This document shows positions 23,256 to 30,651 of a DNA stretch of 46,173 nucleotides, in pieces. The stretch lies in NCBI GenBank assembly GCA_050741915.1, contig JBOGEX010000105.1, positions 1 through 46,173 of the forward strand, in the 5' to 3' direction. The notes under the pieces are model-generated. The model did no database searches and was not told where the DNA came from. It saw only the letters and a program-made list of their open reading frames with translations. Every line of letters begins with the position of its first letter. Positions within the stretch are counted from its first letter, which is position 1. Position numbers and translations under genes: made by a program. The DNA comes from JACCTH01 sp050741915. GTDB taxonomy: Bacteria > Actinomycetota > Acidimicrobiia > Spongiisociales > ZC4RG35.

Positions 23256-25616
23256 CTAGGGATGGGGATTGGAGCGGGCGCCGGCAGGCTCGACTTCTTC
23301 GATGACCGCCTTTTCGGGGTTGGCCTCGGCACTGGCGAGGTGCCAGGGAACCGAGCTCACCGCTACCCCGGGCTCGAAGACCAGCGCCGCCTTGATGGCG
23401 AATGCGGTCTGGTTGTGGAGAAGCTGGCTGCGATAACCGGGCACGACAAACTCGGGGATCACCACATGAACGAGAGTGCCAGGCTCGGCATCACGCCGGA
23501 GCCTGCGCACGTATCGAAGCAGGGGTCGGGTGATGCCGCGGTAGGGGCTTTCGAGGATCTGGAGCTGGCCGTCGTCGGGATCCCAGTTGGTCAGGACTCT
23601 GTTTCTCTGATCGGCATCGGTATCGAGGTGGGCAGCGATCACCGAATCAGCGTGCAGCATTCGCACATAAGCCATCGCTCTCCGCACCGGGATGGTGACA
23701 TCGGAGGCGAGAACGACGACCTGCTGGTCGAGAATCTGATCGGTCGGTCGCTGCGCTTCGCCCCGCAACCCCTTCTGGCGCTGGTAGGTCAGATCGGTGA
23801 CGACGACCTGATGCAGGAAGAGAAGGAGAAGCTTGAGCAGCAACCCGTGGGGGTGAACCAGAAGTGATCCCAACCTCCTCTTCCTCAATACCTCAGGAAT
23901 GATGACCGTGGTGAATGCGTCGGGATTGGTCTCTGACTCGTGGCGGACGAAATCACGCAGCGTGCGGATGGGCTTGGGCCTGGTCGACTCGACAATCTGC
24001 AGTGGATGGGAGGGATAGAGCCGGTCCCAGGTGTCGACCAAGTCTTCGTCACCGGTCTCGCGGACATGCACCACCTTCAACGAGTCGGGCCGGATCATCT
24101 CTGCATACTCGATTGCTCGTTGCGTGGCTCGTCCGGTGTGGGAGGCGAGGACGATCACCCGGTTGGAGGTTGGCACCGGAGGCTCTCCCACGAGCCGAAG
24201 CCGGTCCGCCACCTTTAAATAGTGCCGACGGATGGCGAGCATGATCAACACAATCACGGGGACAGCGGCGATGACAATCCAGGCTCCGCGGGTGAACTTG
24301 ACAGTTGCTATGACCACCAGGACAACCGCAGTAGTAAGAGCCCCGATCAGGTTTATCGCAGCCGATCGGCGCCATCCGGTCTCTCGGGTACGGAGCCATC
24401 TCCGTACCATCCCCGACTGGGAGAGGGTGAAGCTCGTGAACACACCGACCACGTAAAGCTGGACCAACCGGCTCACCTGGGCGTCGAAGGCCCATATCAG
24501 GAGACCTGCCAATAACGCCAGTACGACGATTCCATTGGAAAAGACCAGTCGATCTCCCAGGCTGCGGAACTGGCGGGGCATCAATTTGTGGTTGGCGAGG
24601 ATGGCTGAAAGGCGGGGAAAGTCCTGATAGGCAGTGTTAGCGGCGAGAAAGAGGATGGCGGCAGTGACTACCTGGAGCACCCAGAAACCGACGCCACCTC
24701 CGAAGGCCGCCCGGCCGATCTGAGAAAGCACCGTGCCGAAAGAGTCAACCGTTGCCTCGGAGATCCTCACGTCAAAAGCCCGGGCCAACGTTGAGATCCC
24801 TAGGAACATGGTGATGGCGATCGACGCCATGATGGCCAGGGTGGCGGCTGCGTTCTTAGCCTTAGGGGGCCGGAAGGCTTGGACCCCGTCGGCGACGGCC
24901 TCCACGCCGGTGAGAGCCGTGGATCCAGAAGCAAATGCTCGCAACAGCAAAAAGATGGTGAGGGTCCCCGTCTCGGCCGCCAACGATGACCCCGATGACA
25001 CGGCAACCGGACACTCTCCGTCGAGACACTCGACTAGGCCGACGATAAGCATCACAAAGACCGTGGCCACGAACGCGTATGTGGGGATCGCAAAAACCGA
25101 GGACGACTCTTTGGTGCCGCGCAGATTGGTGACTGTGATGAGAGTCACAAACGCAATTGAGATCAACACCCGGAACGGGAGAGCCTCGGGCAAGGCCGAA
25201 GTGATGGCGGCGGTACCTGCAGAGACCGAGACCGCGACGGTCAGTGTGTAGTCGGTCAGAAGGGCGGCGGCGGCTGCCGTGCCGGGATAAAGGCCGAGGT
25301 TCTCGTACGAGACGATAAAGGAGCCTCCGCCTTGCGGGTAAGCCCGGATTGTCTGGCGATAGGAAGCGATCACTATCACAAAGAGAACAGAGATCGCGAT
25401 GGTGATCGGAGTCAGTCGAGTGAACGCCGCTGCGCCTGCGAGCGCCAGAACAAGCATCGTCTCCTCGGTGGCATAGGCGACCGAGGAAAGGGCGTCGGAG
25501 GCGAACACCGGCAGCGCCAACCTCTTGGGAAGAAGCTGGTGTTCTGCCTGGTCGCTTGCCAGGGGCCGCCCGATCAAACGGCGTTTTAAGTCCGCCCAAC
25601 GAACCAAAATCCTCAA
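23256..25616 (-). CDS. KimA-like APC-family potassium transporter with duplicated C-terminal domain
   Basis: 786 residues, against about 607 for Bacillus KimA. The first 470 or so residues hold about twelve membrane spans with strong KimA likeness: LALPVFASDALSSVAYATEE, SYRQTIRAYPQGGGSFIVSY, ENLGLYPGTAA, SGSTALTGVEAVADGVQAF and YVVGVFTSFTLSQSGM. The soluble C-terminal part holds two tandem USP-like domains, one beginning SNRVIVLASHTGRATQR and one beginning QQVVVLASDVTIPVRRA; KimA has one, ending in LHNQ, a motif kept only in the second copy here (LLHNQTAFAIKAAL). KimA is a high-affinity K+ importer inhibited by c-di-AMP, which links it to DisA at 7010. The start is uncertain: TTG 25616 or TTG 25607. 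Confidence 0.87.
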   Translation of the reverse strand: MRILVRWADLKRRLIGRPLASDQAEHQLLPKRLALPVFASDALSSVAYATEETMLVLALAGAAAFTRLTPITIAISVLFVIVIASYRQTIRAYPQGGGSFIVSYENLGLYPGTAAAAALLTDYTLTVAVSVSAGTAAITSALPEALPFRVLISIAFVTLITVTNLRGTKESSSVFAIPTYAFVATVFVMLIVGLVECLDGECPVAVSSGSSLAAETGTLTIFLLLRAFASGSTALTGVEAVADGVQAFRPPKAKNAAATLAIMASIAITMFLGISTLARAFDVRISEATVDSFGTVLSQIGRAAFGGGVGFWVLQVVTAAILFLAANTAYQDFPRLSAILANHKLMPRQFRSLGDRLVFSNGIVVLALLAGLLIWAFDAQVSRLVQLYVVGVFTSFTLSQSGMVRRWLRTRETGWRRSAAINLIGALTTAVVLVVIATVKFTRGAWIVIAAVPVIVLIMLAIRRHYLKVADRLRLVGEPPVPTSNRVIVLASHTGRATQRAIEYAEMIRPDSLKVVHVRETGDEDLVDTWDRLYPSHPLQIVESTRPKPIRTLRDFVRHESETNPDAFTTVIIPEVLRKRRLGSLLVHPHGLLLKLLLLFLHQVVVTDLTYQRQKGLRGEAQRPTDQILDQQVVVLASDVTIPVRRAMAYVRMLHADSVIAAHLDTDADQRNRVLTNWDPDDGQLQILESPYRGITRPLLRYVRRLRRDAEPGTLVHVVIPEFVVPGYRSQLLHNQTAFAIKAALVFEPGVAVSSVPWHLASAEANPEKAVIEEVEPAGARSNPHP

Positions 25617-26068
25617 CGCCGACGTCAGGCGCGACCGGTCAGACTACTCCTCGCCTGGGAGAAACACTCCCCTCTCGGTGGTGGGTCAATTTGGTTGGTC
25701 ACAGTCCAGAGTCCTCGCTCGAACCAACTATCGAAGGGGGTTGCCCCCTGTACTCAACAAATGTCTTAGCTCCTGCCGAGTCGCCCCAAGCCACCCCTTC
25801 TCAGCTAATTCGGTTACTGAGAGGCTGTCGCACAAATGGCTTTTGGCCGTCCATGCCCGCAAGATGTTGTACCTTGCACCGCCAGACAGCACAGGATGTT
25901 GTAGTAGCGAGCATGTCGCCATGGTTTGTGCGACAGTCTCTGGGCGACCGAATTTAGATTTGGCGGGGAGTCTTGACGTTTTCCCAAGCCAAACTGACCC
26001 ACTCCTCCCCCTCGCCCCTTTGGCACCACTCCCCGCAACGCTCCTCCGCTCGCTGGGGGGAGAAACAG
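25617..26068. other. Non-coding stretch with nested inverted repeats
   Basis: No convincing gene in about 450 bp. It holds two sets of inverted repeats. The outer arms GTGGGTCAATTTGGTTGG (25681-25698) and CCAAGCCAAACTGACCCAC (25984-26002) enclose inner arms at 25807-25840 and 25918-25954 that share CTGTCGCACAAA. Between the inner arms a GATGTTGTA motif occurs twice. The frames that cross it end in the tRNA-Arg and have no protein likeness. Confidence 0.6.
25807..25954. repeat. Inverted-repeat element, possible MITE
   Basis: The left end contains GAGAGGCTGTCGCACAAATGG and the right end CCATGGTTTGTGCGACAGTCTC; the ends are complementary apart from small gaps and mismatches, and outside them AATTCGGT is matched by ACCGAATT. 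At about 150 bp, with no coding frame, it has the size of a miniature inverted-repeat transposable element. No clear target-site duplication is seen. Confidence 0.5.
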
Positions 26069-26141
26069 TGCGCCCGGAGGGATTCGAACCCCCGACGCCC
26101 GCCTTAGGACGGCGGCGCTCTATCCACTGAGCTACAGGCGC
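26069..26141 (-). tRNA. tRNA-Arg (anticodon CCT)
   Basis: On the minus strand: acceptor GCGCCTG paired with CGGGCGC (one T-G pair), D-arm TAGCTCAGTGGATAGAGC, anticodon stem CCGCC/GGCGG with loop GTCCTAA, and T-arm GGGGGTTCGAATCCC. Anticodon CCT reads AGG. The discriminator is A and no CCA end is encoded. Plus-strand frames through it end in the familiar false EGFEPPTPALGRRRS string. Confidence 0.94.
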
Positions 26142-26190
26142 GCCTGTCCATTCTGACGTAGATTTGCGCCCTTATCAGACCGGCGCCGGA

Positions 26191-26448
26191 ATGAATCAGG
26201 AAAGGGTGGCGGGCGTTATCGGCCTGGTGCTTTACCTGGGAGTCGGCTTCTTTTACCTGTCCTCGGGCCTGGTGGTTCCGTTTCCATGGCTGTCTCTGCT
26301 CTGGGCCGTATGGCTGGCGGGCCTCATTTGGGCCCTGTTGGTGTTTCGTTCTCGGCCGCCATTCGTGCTGCTGTTTGCTCCCGCCGCTTTCGGCTTCTGG
26401 CTCCTGTTCTTAACCGCCGGCGAGCGCCTCCTCGGTTGGACGGCCTAG
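26191..26448 (+). CDS. Small three-span membrane protein
   Basis: 85 residues from ATG 26191. Nearly the whole chain is hydrophobic: VAGVIGLVLYLGVGFFYLSS, LSLLWAVWLAGLIWALLVF and PFVLLFAPAAFGFWLLFLTA form three membrane segments. I do not recognise a family; similar short proteins of this phylum are annotated as hypothetical membrane proteins. The frame is open 27 bp further up, but ATG 26191 gives a compact product with a polar N-terminus. It lies 52 bp ahead of the NYN-domain gene, which has its own probable promoter. Confidence 0.6.
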   Translation: MNQERVAGVIGLVLYLGVGFFYLSSGLVVPFPWLSLLWAVWLAGLIWALLVFRSRPPFVLLFAPAAFGFWLLFLTAGERLLGWTA

Positions 26449-26488
26449 CTGAGTCCAAACCCTCTCATAGTGCCCAGGGGCCCGGGCC

Positions 26489-26494
26489 TAACCT
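26489..26494 (+). promoter_or_regulatory. Probable -10 box of a leaderless NYN-domain gene
   Basis: TAACCT is followed by 6 nt and then ATG 26501. No ribosome site is present, which fits a leaderless transcript. Confidence 0.5.
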
Positions 26495-26500
26495 TCGCCA

Positions 26501-27544
26501 ATGGCTGACGACGAAGAACGCATCGCCCTGTTCCTCGATTTCGAAAACCTCGCCATCGGCGCTCGTGATGCTCTCCGCGGCCAGGAATTCGATTTCAAGC
26601 CGATCGCCGATGCCCTGGCCGAACGGGGTCGGGTCGTGTCGAGGCGCGCCTACGCCGACTGGTCGATGTTCGAGGAGGCCAGACGCATGCTCACCCGCCA
26701 TCACCTGGAACTGATCGAGATCCCCCAGCGCCTCGGAGCCTCGCGGAAGAACGCAGCCGACATCAAGATGGCAGTTGACGCCATCGAGCTGGCATTCGAG
26801 CGCGACTACGTCACTACGTTTGTGATCGGGACCGGAGACTCCGACTTCACGCCGCTCGTCCACAAGCTCCGCGAGCTCAACAAGAAGGTGATCGGCGTCG
26901 GGATCAAGGCCTCGACTTCGGCGTTGCTTCCTCCCGCCTGCGACGAGTTCCTCTTCTACGAGGCGTTGGAGGGAGTCGAGGTGCCGGCGGCCGACGCGCC
27001 TGCGCCAAGGCGATCGCGACGCACCGAGCCGCCGTCGGAGGAAGTCCAAAGCGATGAGGAGGCGGAGCCGATCGAGGCCCTCATTACCCGCACTCTCGCC
27101 GGCTTGCAGCGCTCGAGCGGTGAGTCGGTCCTGGCGTCCTCGTTGAAGCGGGCGGTCCTGCGCAAGGACTCGACATTTTCCGAGGCCGACTACGGCTTCC
27201 GGGCTTTCGGTGAGCTGCTCCGGCATCTCGAGGAACAAGGTCTTATCGAGTTGAGCGAGGGCCCGGCCAAAGGCGATCCCGTCGTTCAGTTCAATCAGGA
27301 CGGGGGTGGTGAGAACGAAGCCTTCTCTTTGCTGGTCGACGTCGTGACCGATCTCCAGCGACGGAACGGCAAACCGGCCTTGTCGGGGCTCAAGAACCAG
27401 GTGCGGAAACGAGACACGGCCTTCTCGGAGAAGAAGTACGGCTTCTCCGGGTTCCTGCAGTTCTGCAAGGCAGCCGCGACTCGGGGCCTCATCGAACTGG
27501 AATGGGACGAGGCGCTCAACGACTATCGCGTCGGCCTGCCCTGA
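26501..27544 (+). CDS. NYN-domain (LabA-like) protein with two OST-HTH domains
   Basis: 347 residues. Residues 1 to about 150 form a NYN/PIN-like nuclease domain: IALFLDFENLAIG with the first acidic residue, KNAADIKMAVDAIELAF and VIGTGDSDFTPLVHKLRELN with the remaining acidic residues of the metal site. After an acidic linker come two OST-HTH/LOTUS domains, around residues 190-260 (ALITRTLAGLQRSSGESVLA) and 275-345 (LLVDVVTDLQRRNGKPALSG). These winged helices bind RNA in other proteins. The architecture suggests a ribonuclease or RNA-binding regulator acting in the cytoplasm. The ATG start is supported by the TAACCT box 6 nt ahead. Confidence 0.88.
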   Translation: MADDEERIALFLDFENLAIGARDALRGQEFDFKPIADALAERGRVVSRRAYADWSMFEEARRMLTRHHLELIEIPQRLGASRKNAADIKMAVDAIELAFERDYVTTFVIGTGDSDFTPLVHKLRELNKKVIGVGIKASTSALLPPACDEFLFYEALEGVEVPAADAPAPRRSRRTEPPSEEVQSDEEAEPIEALITRTLAGLQRSSGESVLASSLKRAVLRKDSTFSEADYGFRAFGELLRHLEEQGLIELSEGPAKGDPVVQFNQDGGGENEAFSLLVDVVTDLQRRNGKPALSGLKNQVRKRDTAFSEKKYGFSGFLQFCKAAATRGLIELEWDEALNDYRVGLP

Positions 27545-27553
27545 TGGTCTCCC

Positions 27554-28435
27554 GTGCTGATTCTCGACGCCGCTGACACGAGGCGCGCTCTCACGATGGC
27601 CGCGGCCATTGAAGCCATGAAGGTCGGACTGGGCGACGATCGCGAAGTCCCTTTACGGGCCCTCCTCGGGGGCTCGATGTTCATGCCCGGTCGAGCGGGA
27701 GCGAACACCGGGGTGAAGGTGGTCTCGGTCGTTCCGGGCCATCCTGTCGGCATCGTGGTGGTGTTTGGTTCCGATGGGTTGGCAATTGGAATCGTCGACG
27801 GACCGACTCTTACCTCGATACGCACGGGTGCCGCCGCCGGCCTCGCCACCAGCCTGCTCGCTCGTCCGGACTCGAAGGTCATGGCGATGCTGGGGGCGGG
27901 AGCAATGGCTGCCGATCAGGTGGCGGCAGTCGCCTCGGTGCGAATCTTGGAAGAGGTACGAGTCTGGAGCCGACGACCGGAGCGGGCTCGCCAGCTGGTC
28001 GAGCGTCTGAGGGCTCTCGGCCTTCGAGCCGCCGCCGCTGCGAGCGCCGACGACGCCGTGCAGGGCGCCGACATCGTCACTACTGCCACCCCTTCGCAAA
28101 CACCGCTTTTTGGCGACGATTCGATTGAGGCGGGGACCCACATCAATGCGGTCGGGGCATTCACCCCCGAGATGTGCGAGATCCCTTCGGAAACGGTGCA
28201 TCGTTCTTATCCGGTCGTCGATGACCTCGAAGCGGCCGCAGCGGAAGCAGGTGATCTGCTCCAGGCAGGTCGTGCACCGGTGGCCACGATCGCCGACGTC
28301 CTCGTTGGTCGACATCCCCAAATCGGCGAGGACGTGACGCTCTTCAAGTCAGTCGGGATCGCCTCCCAGGACGTCGCCGCCGGAGCGACAGCTCTCGAGA
28401 GGGCGCGTGCTCTCGGACTCGGGACCAAGGTCTAG
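27554..28435 (+). CDS. Ornithine cyclodeaminase/mu-crystallin family protein
   Basis: 293 residues, slightly shorter than the usual 310-340. GTG start at 27554, 9 bp after the NYN gene. The NAD(P)-binding core has MAMLGAGAMAADQVAAVASV, EVRVWSRRPERARQL and GADIVTTATPSQTPLFG; the substrate side has SIRTGAAAGLATSLLA and GTHINAVGAF. The family includes ornithine cyclodeaminase, alanine dehydrogenase, ketimine reductases and tauropine-type enzymes, so the reaction cannot be fixed from sequence alone. The near end of the next intergenic region carries palindromic repeat B. Confidence 0.88.
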   Translation: MLILDAADTRRALTMAAAIEAMKVGLGDDREVPLRALLGGSMFMPGRAGANTGVKVVSVVPGHPVGIVVVFGSDGLAIGIVDGPTLTSIRTGAAAGLATSLLARPDSKVMAMLGAGAMAADQVAAVASVRILEEVRVWSRRPERARQLVERLRALGLRAAAAASADDAVQGADIVTTATPSQTPLFGDDSIEAGTHINAVGAFTPEMCEIPSETVHRSYPVVDDLEAAAAEAGDLLQAGRAPVATIADVLVGRHPQIGEDVTLFKSVGIASQDVAAGATALERARALGLGTKV

Positions 28436-28448
28436 ACCGATTCGCTCG

Positions 28449-28498
28449 TTCTCTGGGCTGTAGACGCTGTTGGACAACGTCTACAACCCTGGGTTCGC
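28449..28498. repeat. Palindromic intergenic repeat, family B copy 1
   Basis: A 50-bp element identical to 44012-44061 at 48 of 50 positions. It contains TGTAGACGCTGT-TGG-ACAACGTCTACA inside a GGG/CCC clamp, a hairpin of about 15 bp. It lies between the cyclodeaminase-family gene and the ClC gene, in the same orientation as copy 2. Confidence 0.85.
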
Positions 28499-28535
28499 AA
28501 CTAAGCGGTGATGTACCGCCGCTATACCAACAACC

Positions 28536-30641
28536 ATGAAGGAGATGGGTGAGCGGCTGCGCACCTCCGCGGTCGAGATCCTCACCGACCGGGAGACCAC
28601 CACCTTCCTGGCCCTATCAGCCTTGGTTGGCCTTGGCGTTGGTGTCGGGGCGGCTGCCCTGGTCACCGTTATCGGGCTGATTGCCGACGGGTTTCTCCAG
28701 GTAGAAGAGTTCGCCGGCGGCAGCAGATGGTGGGTGTTCGTCGCCGTCCCCCTCGGCCTTTACCTGGCCTGGTGGTTGGCCAAACGCTTCGCCCCCGAGG
28801 TGGAGGGCGACGGGGTTCCCGATGCCATCGCCGCCCTGGCCATACATGGGGGAATGATCAGGGGCCGGGTGACGCCGGTGAAAATCGTGGCCACCTCGCT
28901 CACGCTGGGCGGGGGAGGTTCGGGAGGACGCGAAGGCCCGATCGTCCAGATCGGATCGTCGATCGGCTCCGTCATTGCCCGCTTCTTCCATTTGGGTGAA
29001 GATCAGATCAAGAGCCTCGTGGCCGCCGGGGCCGCCGCCGGTATCGGCGCCAGCTTCAACGCTCCCATCGCTGGCATGCTTTTCGCCCTGGAGGTGATCA
29101 TCGGCAGCTTCGCCGTCCGCCACGTCTCGGCGATCGTGATCGCCTCGGTGGTGGCTGCCATCACGAGTCGCAGCATCGTCGGCGAGGGTCTGTCGATCCA
29201 GGCCGGGTCCTACGGGTTGGATGACCCCCGGCAGCTATTTGCCTACCTGATTCTTTCGTTCCTGGCGGCTTTCGCCGGCCTGGCGGTGTTGCGAGGCATG
29301 GACTGGCTCGACACCTGGCAACGAAAGAGAAACCTCCGGGGATGGCGCCCAATCCTCTTTGGTCTGGTTGTCGCCTCGATTGGCTTCTTCGAGAGCGACA
29401 TCCTCGGTACCGGCCAACCCTTCGTCAGCCAGTTGCTTCAGCAATCCGAGCTCTTCGACCGGGCCGGGGCAGGAGGAAACGTCTGGTGGACTCTGGCCCT
29501 GTTGTCGGTGGCAAAGTTGGTTGCCACCTGCTTTACGACCACCTCCGGCGCGGCCGGAGGCGCCTTCATGCCAAGCCTCTTCATTGGCGCCACTCTCGGC
29601 GCCTCTCTCGGCGAGCTACTGGCACCGTTGGATTTTCTCGGTGGCTTGCGCCCGGGTGCCCTGGCCGTAGTGGGAATGGCGACGGTGATCGCGGCGGTAG
29701 CGCGAGCGCCGTTGACAGCCATCATGTTGGTCTTCGAGATCACGGGCGCTCGCGACTACGGGTTGATCCTCCCCCTGATGCTGGGCACGACGATGGCCAC
29801 GTTCCTCGCCGACCGATTCCATCCCGACAGCCTCTATCTGTCGGTCTTGCGACGACGGGGGATCTCACTGGTGCCCCACAGCGAGATCGACCTCCTCGAT
29901 ACGGTCAACGTTGGTGACGTAATGCATCGCCCCCATGCGGTTGCTCGCCTCCACCAGCAACTGGCCGAGGTCGAGAGCACGATGTCCCGATTTCGGTATA
30001 ACGGACTAGTGGTTCTCGAGGGCCCGAAGGTTGTCGGCATGCTCACAGTCGCCGACATCTCGCGGGCGGGCGGTTCATCGGTCCGAGCGACGGTTTCCCA
30101 GGCCATGACTGCCCGTCCCGTCACTGTGACGCCGTCCACTCCGGTGTCCTCGGCACTCGAGCGGATGGCCGCGCTTGGGATCGGACGTTTGCCGGTGGTG
30201 GCGGAAGACGGGTCCGGGACCTTCGTCGGATTATTCCGCCGGGAGGAGGCCGTCCGGGCGTATCACCGAGCCCTGTCGCAGCGGACCGAGCGCGAGCTGG
30301 TGAGGCGACGTCTCGATCAGAGGACCGATCCTGGAGCGGGCTATTTCGACTTTCGCGTCCCCCCCGGTTCGATTGCCGACGGCAAGCTCGTGCGAGAGGT
30401 GGCCTGGCCCGAGGGGTCGACTCTGGTATCCGTTTCGCGAAGTCGGGAGGTGATTGTCCCCACGGGGGGTACAACGCTCCTCGCCAATGACGTGGTCACC
30501 GCCTTCGGCACTCCCGCCTCGCGATCGGAGATGATCGAGCGGTTGAATGCCGGCGCTTCGGAGGCGACAGCCGAGATCTTGGTCGAAGACATAGCTGCGA
30601 GCGACCCACCAGAATCTGACTCGCGAACCGTCCCGCCGTAG
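28536..30641 (+). CDS. ClC-family chloride channel with CBS pair and RCK_C domain
   Basis: 701 residues. The ClC membrane domain (residues 20 to about 440) has GGGGSGGREGP with the gating Glu133, GIGASFNAPIAGMLFALEVI and FTTTSGAAGGAFMPSLFIGA. Next come two CBS domains (VMHRPHAVARL and AMTARPVTVTP, about residues 465-585) and a C-terminal TrkA-C/RCK-like domain (REVAWPEGSTLVSVSRSREV). Bacterial H+/Cl- exchangers such as E. coli ClcA have a Glu pair after FIIE; here the second is Val (ALEV), as in channels, so passive chloride flow is favoured. CBS and RCK_C domains point to control by nucleotides. A weak TATACC lies 7 nt ahead of the ATG. Confidence 0.92.
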   Translation: MKEMGERLRTSAVEILTDRETTTFLALSALVGLGVGVGAAALVTVIGLIADGFLQVEEFAGGSRWWVFVAVPLGLYLAWWLAKRFAPEVEGDGVPDAIAALAIHGGMIRGRVTPVKIVATSLTLGGGGSGGREGPIVQIGSSIGSVIARFFHLGEDQIKSLVAAGAAAGIGASFNAPIAGMLFALEVIIGSFAVRHVSAIVIASVVAAITSRSIVGEGLSIQAGSYGLDDPRQLFAYLILSFLAAFAGLAVLRGMDWLDTWQRKRNLRGWRPILFGLVVASIGFFESDILGTGQPFVSQLLQQSELFDRAGAGGNVWWTLALLSVAKLVATCFTTTSGAAGGAFMPSLFIGATLGASLGELLAPLDFLGGLRPGALAVVGMATVIAAVARAPLTAIMLVFEITGARDYGLILPLMLGTTMATFLADRFHPDSLYLSVLRRRGISLVPHSEIDLLDTVNVGDVMHRPHAVARLHQQLAEVESTMSRFRYNGLVVLEGPKVVGMLTVADISRAGGSSVRATVSQAMTARPVTVTPSTPVSSALERMAALGIGRLPVVAEDGSGTFVGLFRREEAVRAYHRALSQRTERELVRRRLDQRTDPGAGYFDFRVPPGSIADGKLVREVAWPEGSTLVSVSRSREVIVPTGGTTLLANDVVTAFGTPASRSEMIERLNAGASEATAEILVEDIAASDPPESDSRTVPP

Positions 30642-30644
30642 AAT
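30639..30644 (+). promoter_or_regulatory. -10 box overlapping the ClC stop codon
   Basis: TAGAAT begins with the TAG stop codon of the ClC gene and lies exactly 7 nt before ATG 30652. This gives the next gene its own probable leaderless promoter. Confidence 0.55.
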
Positions 30645-30651
30645 CTCGCTC

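Noticed and set aside
22803..23867. 354-residue plus-strand frame opposite WS/DGAT and the KimA-like gene
   Set aside because: It is antisense to two recognised genes and its low-complexity composition is typical of a mirror frame.
25617..25700. A ydaO-type c-di-AMP riboswitch before the KimA-like gene
   Set aside because: I looked upstream of its start on the minus strand and saw no recognisable riboswitch core.
25525..26130. 201-residue plus-strand frame ending in EGFEPPTPALGRRRS
   Set aside because: Its end is the tRNA-Arg read in the wrong sense and its middle is the inverted-repeat region.
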